Assembly: GCA_016795075.1 (NCBI GenBank)
Contig: JAEUIP010000005.1
Location: 1-41,182 of the forward strand
Length of the DNA stretch: 41,182 bases
Direction of reading: 5' to 3'
Source of the DNA: Planctomycetaceae bacterium
GTDB taxonomy: Bacteria > Planctomycetota > Planctomycetia > Pirellulales > Pirellulaceae
The notes under the pieces were generated by a model that was given only the letters and a program-made list of their open reading frames with translations, was not told where the DNA came from and made no database searches. Positions 25,301-33,498 of this stretch are shown here, in pieces. Position 1 is the first letter of the stretch. The number at the start of each line of letters is the position of its first letter. A program made the position numbers and the translations under genes.

Positions 25301-27556
25301 ATGCCACGATCAGACGAAGAAATTTTCAGCACGGCGGTTGAGATAGCGAGCCTTGAAGAGCAGCACTGTTACTTGACAAGCAATTGCATCGATGATCGTC
25401 AACGTAGTCGAATTGCACAGTTGCTTTCATCGCATCATGAGTTAACGTCAGGCCACCTTCCGTTTGTGCTCGACCGAACTGCGGAGATTTCCGAATCGCT
25501 TAGTGAAGTCTTAGACACAGATTGCGGAAAGAACATCGGCCCGTACCGAGTGATACAGTTGCTCGGTGAAGGTGGTATGGGATTGGTCTATGAAGCAGAG
25601 CAGTTGGAACCAATCCGGCGTCGAGTCGCAGTGAAGGTACTGAAGCCGGGCATGGATACCCAAAAAGTTCTTGCACGCTTCGAGCTTGAACGCCAAGCGC
25701 TTTCTGGGATGGATCATCCAGGCATCACTCGGATTATCGACGCTGGCTCGACCGATACGGGACGACCCTACTTTGTCATGGAGTTAGTCAAAGGTATCGC
25801 GATCACCGACTATTGCAAAGACTATCGGCTCTCCGCGCTCGATCGAATCCATCTAATGATCCAAGTGTGTAAAGCGATTCAACACGCGCACCAGCGGGGT
25901 ATTATTCACCGCGACATCAAGCCTTCGAACGTTCTCGTATCTAAAGTCGACGGACACCCACAGCCGAAGATTATCGATTTCGGCATAGCTAAGTTAGTAA
26001 ACGAATCGATAGGAGTGCGCGGGCACGATACCTACTATGGCGAGCTCATCGGTACTCCCGCATACATGAGTCCCGAGCAGGCGAATTCTAATCTCGAGGG
26101 AGTGGATGTTCGGTCGGATGTGTATTCGTTAGGAGTACTGCTGTACGAGATTTTGACAGGAGACACGCCGCACTCTAATGCGGATGTAGCCATCGGCTTA
26201 GTGAACGTGCGAAAGCTGCTGAACGAATCCAAGGTTGAGTTGCCGTCAGTGCGACTCAAGCAGAAGTCTCAATCCAATGGTAATCCAGCGGCTAAAGTCA
26301 TTGCAGATTTCGCCGATACGGGACGTATTCTCAAGGGAGATGTAGATTGCATCATCATGAGGGCGCTCGCACGGGACCCCATTGATCGTTTTCAAAGCAT
26401 CACTGAATTGCAGCAGGATCTGGTTCGCTTCGTTGAGGGGAAACCGATCGAGTCAGTGCCGCCAAGCATTCTGTACAATTTGCGAAAACTAATTGGCCGC
26501 CACCGAACGCTGGCCACTGCCGTCTTTGTTGGTAGCTCTTTGGTCCTTATTGCATCGGCGGTTGCCGTTTGGTTCGGAATTGTTGCGACAACAGCAACGC
26601 GGACTGCGGAGACACGACTCGGTGAGGTGTTAGCGATGCAAAGTGAATTGCTGGCTGAGCGAGACCGAGCCCTTGAGGCTGAAAAGAAGACGCGACTACT
26701 CGCTCAGGCATTCCTTGCGCCCGCTTTAATCCATAAAGCGATGGCTCGATTCGTACGTGAACATTGGGAAGCCATTGTTGAAACCAATCAATCGCTAAGC
26801 TCGGTCCCACTAGAGACTCGAAGCGACTTTGCCAGCGATCCAGAGTTGATGATGACGCTCTATGATTCCAATTTGCTGGTCGCTCATCCTCGCATGCTTA
26901 TCCAAGACGATCAGCGATGGTTGATGAAGATTCTGTTAGACGTTTCCAAAAAGGAAGATATCGACGACTTCCTGCAACCTTTGCTCGCAGCAAATTCCGC
27001 GTTGGTCAGCGAGGTCGCCTCGGAAGCCGAACCGGTCATGAATTCCAGAAGAGCGGATACGGAGTTCGTCGCAACTGACGTGGGTGAATCCAGCGCCCAG
27101 TCAGCAAGTGTCTCGGATCAGGCACAAACGGCTACACTTTTCCCACGATTTCGATTTTCGGTGAAGGCGACGAAAGACTACTTGGCGATTCTAAGCGAAG
27201 AACTTCGGTCGGTAAGTGGAGGCTTGCCGATTGCCGCTGAGTTTGAGGATTATCTGGGCCTGTGTCATCTCGATCTTGGACAGCCGGCCAAAGCCTTGCA
27301 GCACTTTGAAGAAGCGATCAAGATCCGAACTGAAACGAATCCTAATTCCCTGCAGATTTTCCAGTCACGTTTGTTTGTTGCCGACTGTCAGATTCAGCTT
27401 GGGAACAAGCCGCTCGCACTATCATCCAGCACCACCGTTCAGGCTGAGTTGCTGCGTCTTGAGTCAATCCAAGATCAATCGAGCATCGCTCAGTTGCGTA
27501 CGCTTGCAGAGGAGCTGATTGCCAAGTCGCGGACTGAGGAGACTACTTCGCGATAA
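25301..27556 (+). CDS. transmembrane Ser/Thr protein kinase with C-terminal TPR-like region
   Basis: From ATG 25301 the protein has 751 residues. The Hanks-type kinase domain spans about 80-385: Gly loop LGEGGMGLVYEAE (88-100), Lys112 in VAVKVLKPG, catalytic HRDIKPSN (203-210), metal-binding DFG (226-228), activation-end SPEQ (257-260). All key residues are present. A membrane helix lies near 403-428, then a coiled-coil-like stretch and a region with TPR-type helices (about 645-720, with LGQPAKALQHFEEAIKI). The N-terminal 79 residues are typical of the planctomycete ECF-linked kinases. The kinase faces the cytoplasm and the C-terminal part lies across the membrane. It follows the ECF sigma gene by 34 bp. 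The target is probably that sigma factor, which is inference. Confidence 0.95.
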   Translation: MPRSDEEIFSTAVEIASLEEQHCYLTSNCIDDRQRSRIAQLLSSHHELTSGHLPFVLDRTAEISESLSEVLDTDCGKNIGPYRVIQLLGEGGMGLVYEAEQLEPIRRRVAVKVLKPGMDTQKVLARFELERQALSGMDHPGITRIIDAGSTDTGRPYFVMELVKGIAITDYCKDYRLSALDRIHLMIQVCKAIQHAHQRGIIHRDIKPSNVLVSKVDGHPQPKIIDFGIAKLVNESIGVRGHDTYYGELIGTPAYMSPEQANSNLEGVDVRSDVYSLGVLLYEILTGDTPHSNADVAIGLVNVRKLLNESKVELPSVRLKQKSQSNGNPAAKVIADFADTGRILKGDVDCIIMRALARDPIDRFQSITELQQDLVRFVEGKPIESVPPSILYNLRKLIGRHRTLATAVFVGSSLVLIASAVAVWFGIVATTATRTAETRLGEVLAMQSELLAERDRALEAEKKTRLLAQAFLAPALIHKAMARFVREHWEAIVETNQSLSSVPLETRSDFASDPELMMTLYDSNLLVAHPRMLIQDDQRWLMKILLDVSKKEDIDDFLQPLLAANSALVSEVASEAEPVMNSRRADTEFVATDVGESSAQSASVSDQAQTATLFPRFRFSVKATKDYLAILSEELRSVSGGLPIAAEFEDYLGLCHLDLGQPAKALQHFEEAIKIRTETNPNSLQIFQSRLFVADCQIQLGNKPLALSSSTTVQAELLRLESIQDQSSIAQLRTLAEELIAKSRTEETTSR

Positions 27557-27937
27557 GTCAGCCTCAGAGTCTAAGGCAAAGGTGCCTGTGATGCGCCGGT
27601 CGACTAGCTGACTGGTAGCTGCACGAGAAGGAAACACGCCATTAGCAGTTCAAGTACACAACGATTGGATGGAACCATAATCAAGCTGCGAACCGAATAC
27701 GGTGTCGAGTTTGTGGGTTCCCAGACGCAAGCTACAGAACTGGCATCGCTTTCAAGGATGAACTCGCACGCTTACGTCATGATCGAGTGTGTAGCGAGCC
27801 AGTAATTTGCGAGAGCCATTACGACAAGTGTTGCTTCCGGTGTATCGTATTGAAGAAGATTGCATATTTCTTAAGTTCAGTCCAAGCGGACGTTTCTTCC
27901 GCGTGAATAGCGCCCGACAAATCGAAATGATCTGGTA
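27557..27937. other. spacer with possible gene remnants
   Basis: About 380 bp. One frame is open from about 27612 to a TAA at 27804; a second frame is open from about 27800 to 27942 and ends in a protein-like stretch (YRIEEDCIFLKFSPSG, then RQIEMIWY). Neither has a good start. Joined by a frameshift near 27800 they would make about 110 residues, so this may be a decayed small gene. I do not recognise it. Confidence 0.3.
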
Positions 27938-28372
27938 CTAAGATCGCTCCGCGCCGCCGATCATCCCAATCGCAAGTATTAGCGGCCAGAAGGGGAACTC
28001 GTGTCGAAGCAGCAGGTTGTTTTGGCGGTCTAGATTGAATTGCAAGGTTTTTTTGCTGAGCGGCTCAGTCTCGGCCTCGATGACCTTATCGCTGCCGAGC
28101 CAATGGGGGCTTTCGTTTTGCTCTCGAATTCTCGCCCAACTGGGATAGTGACGGATCGCCATGGCCGCTCCTTTTCCTATGCGAGGAAAGGGCTGTTTCA
28201 ATCGGTCTTTAGTCGGCTGATCGGTCGCGCGAACATGTCGACCGTCTCGTACGATGGGAATTTTGGTCGCGATGCCCAAGTGTCTCATCGAGAACGCACC
28301 ATCTTTCGGAAAAAGAATCGCCGAAACTTGAAATTCTGGAATGGGTGTGTACGTTTGAAATCGGGAATCCAT
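27938..28372 (-). CDS. hypothetical protein
   Basis: A possible 144-residue protein from ATG 28372, divergent from the PEP-CTERM gene by 24 bp. The sequence is mixed and protein-like (SMRHLGIATKIPIVRDGRHV, AIRHYPSWARIREQNESPHW) and ends in a hydrophobic stretch FPFWPLILAIGMIGG. I recognise no family. No clear ribosome site is seen, and starts at 28288 or further in are possible. The plus-strand frame over the same DNA is also open, so one of the two is a shadow; this one has the more even amino-acid mix. Confidence 0.4.
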   Translation of the reverse strand: MDSRFQTYTPIPEFQVSAILFPKDGAFSMRHLGIATKIPIVRDGRHVRATDQPTKDRLKQPFPRIGKGAAMAIRHYPSWARIREQNESPHWLGSDKVIEAETEPLSKKTLQFNLDRQNNLLLRHEFPFWPLILAIGMIGGAERS

Positions 28373-28396
28373 CCGCGTATTTATTGGGGTAGACTT

Positions 28397-29185
28397 ATGC
28401 CTGGGCTGCAAAGAAACGAGCGAGTTAAACAACCGATTTCTATTCGCAGGAAATCACGCATCTTGATGTGGTTGGGTTGTCTCTTTTGGACCACAGCGAT
28501 TGCCCTAACCCCAAGTACCAGTCGGGCGGGGTTGATCGTGCTCTACGCCGATATTCCCGCGGCGGCGATGCCGAACTCGACGAATATTTTCTTTCCCCAG
28601 TTCGACCCAGCATGGGGCAACTTGCAAAGAGTCTATTCGTATCACTCCAATCGATATCTTGCGTCGGGAAGCTCGACGGCTGTCGGTGGTACATTTGTAA
28701 ACCCGAACTGGAATGCCGGTTGGGCCTTTGGCGGCAACTTTCGTTTCTCATTTGTGGCTCCCGGTATGAGCAACGTCACTCAGCGGTACGAGACGCGGGG
28801 CGGAGCCTTTTCGAGCCCCAATCCGGTCCATGTTGCCGAAGTATCGATTGGTCCGACGGATCATAACTCGGACACATTATTTATCGACGTAACGCATCCA
28901 AGCTTTGGGACGTTTCTCGGGACGGGACTGTTCTCGACGAGTTTCAGCTCGGCATTCGTGCCCGATGCAGGAGGGAGTGGTCTCGGGGTTATTTGGAGTG
29001 GTTCGAACATCACAGAAATTTCGACCCAAATCTCATACGCTTCCGTTTCACGGGTGTTTATCGCTTACGAATACACCGCGGTTCCTGAACCATCCGGCCT
29101 GTTGTTGCTCGTCGTTTCCCTTGGTCTGTTGTACTTGCTGAACAAACGCACCAAGCGGCCTAGCCCCGACGCTCTCGGTTCTTGA
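28397..29185 (+). CDS. PEP-CTERM exported protein
   Basis: From ATG 28397 the protein has 262 residues. A signal peptide (basic RRKSR, then ILMWLGCLFWTTAIAL, cleavage near SRAG) is followed by about 190 residues rich in Ser, Gly, Asn, Phe and Tyr, a typical surface beta-sandwich composition. The C-terminus has the sorting signal VPEPSG, a hydrophobic helix LLLLVVSLGLLYLL and a basic NKRTKR tail. PEP-CTERM proteins are processed by an exosortase (EpsH/XrtA family), which is not in this window. Its role is probably in extracellular matrix or surface layers. The frame is open upstream to 28040, but a signal peptide needs the start at 28397 or 28466. Confidence 0.9.
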   Translation: MPGLQRNERVKQPISIRRKSRILMWLGCLFWTTAIALTPSTSRAGLIVLYADIPAAAMPNSTNIFFPQFDPAWGNLQRVYSYHSNRYLASGSSTAVGGTFVNPNWNAGWAFGGNFRFSFVAPGMSNVTQRYETRGGAFSSPNPVHVAEVSIGPTDHNSDTLFIDVTHPSFGTFLGTGLFSTSFSSAFVPDAGGSGLGVIWSGSNITEISTQISYASVSRVFIAYEYTAVPEPSGLLLLVVSLGLLYLLNKRTKRPSPDALGS

Positions 29186-29586
29186 AACTTCGAACCGGCA
29201 AATGGGGTTCGGGCGATAGTTGGTATTTATTACGGTTGTGGCTGTGGCAATAGCGGTCCTGTTTTATGTCGCTAATAGAAGGTCGCGAACGATCGTGGAT
29301 CTGACATGGATCATCCGACCCTTGATGTTGGCCGCTGCGGTGTGAACGTCGGATCGTCGTTGGTTATAATTCGAGCGTCGTTTTTTGGTAGTGACTGGAA
29401 TGCTGTCCGATGCGAAGTTGTTCTCGGCAACCTCGGAACAATCGGCCACTCATGGACAGCGTTTGCTCCCCCCACAATGCGATTGCAACGGCTAGGTATG
29501 ATAAGTTCAAATCTACATTACTATCTTTCGGAACGAACCGGCAACCTGCCGCGCTTCCGAAGTACGTATATCGACAGAGGATCGTC
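29186..29586. other. 401-bp spacer
   Basis: Between the PEP-CTERM and HEAT-like genes. A 41-codon frame with TTG start (29220-29345) encodes a hydrophobic segment, described separately. Otherwise I see nothing. Confidence 0.4.
29220..29345 (+). CDS. possible small membrane peptide
   Basis: A 41-residue frame beginning at TTG right after a stop codon. It has a hydrophobic helix (VFITVVAVAIAVLFYVA), a basic turn (NRRSRT) and a second hydrophobic part (IIRPLMLAAAV). The composition suits a small membrane protein, but there is no clear ribosome site and it is short. It could also be a gene remnant. Confidence 0.22.
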   Translation: MVFITVVAVAIAVLFYVANRRSRTIVDLTWIIRPLMLAAAV

Positions 29587-30216
29587 ATGGATGTTTACGC
29601 CAAACTTCCGTCCGAGTTGAAATATTTGATTGCCCCGGCTGAAAAATATGGGAACTACTCCTCTGATATTCAGATCGGCGAGTTTTTGGATCAAGCAGTC
29701 GAATCCGACTTGGCGGAACTTAGTGCGATAGCTGAACGGTATCGCTTAAACAAACACGCTCGGATACTCGAAAAGTTTCTCGATGAATTCCGTATTAATG
29801 AACACGATCAGTCCTTTCGGTTATACAATCTTTTAGGAATAATCGATGCGGCTGGTTTTGATCTTTGTGAACCAAACTGGAATACAGTTGAGCATAAAAT
29901 GGAGTCATTACAGCAGTTCGGGAGTTTCCGATTGGCCTCAAAACGCATGTTTGCTGCCAAATCACTTGTCGAGTTCGGAGACAATGCAAAGAAGGCAATT
30001 CCACTTCTTAAGATTGCGTGCTCCGACGAAGACGAGCGAGTTCAAGTTTGGGCTCATTATGCGCTAATCAAATTGGAGGGAAATCGGGATATTCATATCG
30101 AAGCGATTCGAAAGATCTTTTTCAAACATGACGAACTCGACGACTTAGAAATGTATGACGAGGTCGGCAGCGAGGCGGAAGAAGCATTGCAATTACTTAG
30201 TTCGGCTGGTCTATAA
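29587..30216 (+). CDS. hypothetical protein with HEAT-like repeats
   Basis: From ATG 29587, with GAGG six bases upstream, the protein has 209 residues. It is helical and acidic. The C-terminal half shows a HEAT-like pair, with SLVEFGDNAKKAIPLLKIAC followed by DEDERVQVWAHYALIKLEG, which is the usual spacing of such repeats. The N-terminal half (residues 1-100) contains DVYAKLPSELKYLIAPAEKY and looks helical too. No catalytic motif or signal peptide is seen, so it is cytoplasmic. Similar small HEAT proteins act as binding or immunity proteins; nothing here proves that. The DNA is A+T-rich compared with the window's core genes. Confidence 0.75.
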   Translation: MDVYAKLPSELKYLIAPAEKYGNYSSDIQIGEFLDQAVESDLAELSAIAERYRLNKHARILEKFLDEFRINEHDQSFRLYNLLGIIDAAGFDLCEPNWNTVEHKMESLQQFGSFRLASKRMFAAKSLVEFGDNAKKAIPLLKIACSDEDERVQVWAHYALIKLEGNRDIHIEAIRKIFFKHDELDDLEMYDEVGSEAEEALQLLSSAGL

Positions 30217-30437
30217 AGCGAAGTATGATGGTCCCAGCTAAGTTGTGTACAATTGCGCCAGTACCTCGTAAAAAAATTAAAACCGTCAACTGATTTGATG
30301 GCGCTTGGCGACCATCGTGATCACATACGACGACTGGCAATTGCTAAAAACGGTCAAATGGGAAACTGCTTTTTCGCATTCCGTATCAAATCAAATCGAA
30401 GACGGCCGGCGAAGTCATTACTGAGTACTTCCGAAAC

Positions 30438-30923
30438 TTGCTGGAAAAATTTAAGGACGAATGGTACATTCACTTTGAGGGCTGGCGGTTTCCTAATGAC
30501 TGCGGCTGCGATCTTGATGGAGTTCCCAGAGGCGAAGGAATGGAAGGGTGTACGAATAGAATGCGCATGGGCACTGAAGTTGATGGGCAATATATCTTCA
30601 AGTTAGAGGCCTTTATATCAGGGTCTCGCGGAGCGGATGAATGCTCGACAGCGACACTGGGCACTCCTGGTTTGGCACCAAACGCAGTCGGATATGTGAA
30701 GCCACGAAAATGTGACGAATCATCGGGCGTCTCGCTTGGTTTTGAATTGACGGTTGGCATTGATTGGAACATCAATGTTAACGTACTTGGCAACGGAGTT
30801 GAGACGGAGGTTCGCCACCGGATTACTCAAACAATAGGTAAGGTAGCGAGTTTTGAGGAAAAATGTAGCAATGGTAACGCGTCAAATTGTTCCAGTGTTC
30901 CAGAAAAGCCTATCTTAAACTAA
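30438..30923 (+). CDS. hypothetical protein, possibly 5'-damaged gene
   Basis: 161 residues if started at TTG 30438; the frame is open back to 30348 without ATG or GTG. The sequence is protein-like (EVITEYFRNLLEKFKDEWYI spanning the proposed start; later SLGFELTVGIDWNINVNVLG) with several cysteines. Just upstream a different frame reads ITYDDWQLLKTVKWE before a stop. This hints that a frameshift in the A- or T-run near 30345-30375 split one gene. No ribosome site supports 30438. I recognise no family. Confidence 0.42.
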   Translation: MLEKFKDEWYIHFEGWRFPNDCGCDLDGVPRGEGMEGCTNRMRMGTEVDGQYIFKLEAFISGSRGADECSTATLGTPGLAPNAVGYVKPRKCDESSGVSLGFELTVGIDWNINVNVLGNGVETEVRHRITQTIGKVASFEEKCSNGNASNCSSVPEKPILN

Positions 30924-30938
30924 TCGGAAAACTCAACT

Positions 30939-31991
30939 ATGCCTCCGTGTATGCAAGTGTTGTTAGCCTGTTTCTTGGTTTGTCCGGGTGACTGGGTTAC
31001 CTTAAAACGTTCATTCATTGCGCATTCGAACCAAGAAAAAGATGATAGGTTTGCTCGATACATTGACAACGGGTTTAGTATCGACCAAGTCTCCGTTTTC
31101 GAAGTTCATGTTGATAGTTCCAAACCAGGATTTGGACAATTTGTTATGGACTTGGAGAAGGCGGCGACCGAGATTCGGCCATTCCTTGAGAAGGCTGACC
31201 TGAATATTCAGTTGAGAATTGATTGTGCATCCGAGCCGACTTATGTCAAAAGCGTTTTGGAGATATTTTTGCCGTACAAAAAACGAGTTGACTTTGTCGA
31301 GATTCAAGGGTTCGATACGCAATCAATAGATGAAGCGTGTGACGTGTTAGAAGTACTAGGTGAATTCGATTCTCTTCGATTCCTTAGCATCGAAACAAAC
31401 CCAGGGTTTGTGCCTTGCGGAAATGGAATAATGAAACTCGGCGAGCGGGAAGCCCGCGTGATTGACGTGGCGTTGTCAAAACTACTTGCGAGAATCTCGA
31501 ACGAAAATGTCTTTTGGTTGGTGCTTCCAAAGTTCGCTGGACAAGAATCACTCGACGCAGTTTTGAGTGGAACTGGAGTCGACTACATTGATTGTAGCCA
31601 ACTTGCGCCGGATTCGGATTGGTCCAAACTCCGTGAGGCGGATGGTATTTCCGGGATAGAATTGCCCTTGTTGAATGATCTATCACTTGTACTGCAGCAG
31701 TTAAATCAAACATCCGTACGAGAACTGAGCGTCGCGGGAGTTACTGACGAGGATCTTCGCTTGATATCAAAGAATCCGCAAATCACGAAGCTGACGGTTC
31801 GATCATCGGAAAAAATGACTTTGCTTGGACTGCAGGCGCTTATCGATTCAGAAAAACTTGAGACCGTTTTCCTTTACGACGAATCGTATCGCCATCTTGA
31901 TTTAGCAAGCGTCGAAAAATGGGCAAAGTCATTAAACCGGATGGGACAAGAACGGTACAAACGAGAGATTAATGTGAGAATTGGGCGGTAA
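30939..31991 (+). CDS. hypothetical LRR-like protein
   Basis: A 350-residue protein, start ATG 30939 or 30951, only 15 bp after the previous frame. The N-terminus MQVLLACFLVCPGDW could be a short signal or lipoprotein sequence. The body alternates strand-helix units with leucine patterns such as FDSLRFLSIETNP, GISGIELPLLNDLSL, VRELSVAGVTDEDLRLISKN and ITKLTVRSSEKMTLLGLQAL, which resemble irregular leucine-rich repeats common in planctomycetes. No catalytic residues are evident. A binding role is likely. Low G+C compared with flanking regions. Confidence 0.7.
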   Translation: MPPCMQVLLACFLVCPGDWVTLKRSFIAHSNQEKDDRFARYIDNGFSIDQVSVFEVHVDSSKPGFGQFVMDLEKAATEIRPFLEKADLNIQLRIDCASEPTYVKSVLEIFLPYKKRVDFVEIQGFDTQSIDEACDVLEVLGEFDSLRFLSIETNPGFVPCGNGIMKLGEREARVIDVALSKLLARISNENVFWLVLPKFAGQESLDAVLSGTGVDYIDCSQLAPDSDWSKLREADGISGIELPLLNDLSLVLQQLNQTSVRELSVAGVTDEDLRLISKNPQITKLTVRSSEKMTLLGLQALIDSEKLETVFLYDESYRHLDLASVEKWAKSLNRMGQERYKREINVRIGR

Positions 31992-32668
31992 TTTCGCGGA
32001 GAGTTTTGCGTTAGTCAAAGAGCATTGGGCGGGGCTCACTATCGGATATCTCGTGAATTGTTGTTAAGGGCCAATTTGTGACTGTAGAGATTTTGGACGG
32101 TTTTACTGGGTGTTGACCGAATAGTTGTGAATTTTCGAGCAACTTTGGCGGCCTTACGAGTGGGTTGATTGGTCGTTGCCCGAAATGTCGTCGTCGCTTC
32201 GCTCAATGCGAATGAGTTTGGCCGAATTGTCGTCTTCGTTTTGGCCCTGGGTGTAGCATGTCGGCACTTGGCTTCATGCCAGTGGCACTCGGATTCATCA
32301 CTAACAGGAGCGCCACGGCGACGGGGTCTTAGGCCGTAGGATTGGCTTCGCTTCAGACATATCCGCAATTAGACCGATCGGGGTTTGGGCTTGGGTACAG
32401 AGTGTCCTGGCTTGCGAGCGTGAACCGTTGCGGACTCGGTGGGGTTGGTTTGCTAAACAAGTCTGTCCCTCGACCGCTTCGTGCGCGTGGGGTTCGTTCT
32501 AGCTCTCAAACTTACGCTCCCACGGGGATGAACCCGTGGGGGGCGGTTGTCGCGCGGGGATTTCGAGCTTGTGTGGATTCGTTTCTAGCTTTCAAACTTA
32601 CGCTCCCACGGGAACGTGCCCGTGGGGGGCGTGCGTCGCGAGGGGATTCCGTGCTCGTGGGGTTCGGA
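31992..32668. other. 677-bp spacer at the right end of the A+T-richer block
   Basis: The G+C content rises through this stretch. It carries a 31-codon minus-strand frame (32203-32298) and two tandem hairpin units (32487-32656). No convincing gene is seen. The rising G+C suggests the boundary of the accessory block. Confidence 0.5.
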
Positions 32669-32670
32669 CT
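32487..32670 (+). repeat. tandem repeat of about 85 bp with conserved hairpin
   Basis: Two full units (32487-32570 and 32571-32656) and the start of a third share CAAACTTACGCTCCCACGGG and the flanks. Each holds CCCACGGG-N6-CCCGTGGG (32519-32540 and 32605-32626). The 6-nt loops differ (GATGAA and AACGTG) while the 8-bp stems are identical. They lie just beyond the stop of the P-loop kinase gene and could also serve as its 3' hairpins. Confidence 0.8.
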
Positions 32671-33298
32671 AACCTTGAGACACGATGAGATCGACGCGGG
32701 TGGGGGTATTGTCTTGGAGGATGAGATGCGCGTTGAGGAGATCGTTGGTTTGAACTTGTTGAATCGCGGCTTCCACCGATGGCACGATTCGGCAATCCAC
32801 CAAGCGGCTTTGCACTCGGGCCATTGCAAGCTGGATGTCGCAAGCAACGAAGATCTTGAAATCAAAGAGGTCTTCAAGCCCCCACGAGCGCAGCAACAGA
32901 TAGTTCCCCTCGATCAAGATCGGTGCGTGGTCCCGAGTCACGTGGATGGCGCGGGGCTCGGGGTCTTTCTTCGCGTGATCAAAGGCCGGAAAACTCCCCG
33001 CGTGATTTCGCCGCAAGGCTTGGAGGTCGGCTCGCAGTTGCCGCTCATCAAAGGTGTGCGGAGCGCCGCGACGTCGCATGTCGGCGGGCGACAGTTCACT
33101 CCGCGGCACATGGTAACCGTCCATCGGCAAGACCCGAGCCGCCGGTAGACGCTGAGCAAGCGCTGCACACAATGTCGACTTGCCACTTCCGGGAATCCCA
33201 ACAACGGCTATCAAGTACACATCGTTTCTGGCCCGGAGCGCTTCCAGAACAATCGCTACTTGAGATTCGAGGTCCAGCGGTGAAACTTCGTGCGACAT
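32669..33298 (-). CDS. P-loop kinase, uridine kinase/pantothenate kinase-like
   Basis: From ATG 33298 the protein has 209 residues. Walker A is GIPGSGKST (34-42); DGYH at 60-63 and the block FDHAKKDPEP resemble the phosphoribulokinase/uridine kinase/PanK superfamily, in particular the YggC/FrcK group of nucleoside or sugar kinases. ILIEGNYLLL supplies a Walker-B-like strand, and RxxxRxxD-like residues appear later. It would phosphorylate a small hydroxyl substrate with ATP in the cytoplasm; the substrate cannot be named. The frame extends to 33427, but the family's N-terminus fits ATG 33298. It follows two methyltransferase genes on the same strand after a 200-bp gap. Confidence 0.85.
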   Translation of the reverse strand: MSHEVSPLDLESQVAIVLEALRARNDVYLIAVVGIPGSGKSTLCAALAQRLPAARVLPMDGYHVPRSELSPADMRRRGAPHTFDERQLRADLQALRRNHAGSFPAFDHAKKDPEPRAIHVTRDHAPILIEGNYLLLRSWGLEDLFDFKIFVACDIQLAMARVQSRLVDCRIVPSVEAAIQQVQTNDLLNAHLILQDNTPTRVDLIVSQG

Positions 33299-33498
33299 GA
33301 GTTTTGTTCCAGAGCGTAACGCCGTTCCTAAAATAGATCCGACTTCCCAGGATCCGCCGAGTGCCTTCGATTGATCCATGCGAGGTCGAAATACTCGAGG
33401 CCGCGAGGACTTGGACGCCGCTGACAAAGGTCACGGGTGACTCAAGTCCCCAGTGCACTTCTTCCCGCGACCAAGTTCCATGTGATGAGCCAAGGCCG

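Noticed and set aside
24581..27581. 12-bp direct repeat TCTAAGGCAAAG flanking the sigma/kinase pair (24581-24592 and 27570-27581) as a sign of insertion
   Set aside because: A 12-bp match between two places in 41 kb is expected by chance several times over; no inverted ends or transposase are seen.
32342..33148. 268-residue plus-strand frame
   Set aside because: It is antisense to the P-loop kinase and crosses the tandem hairpin repeat.
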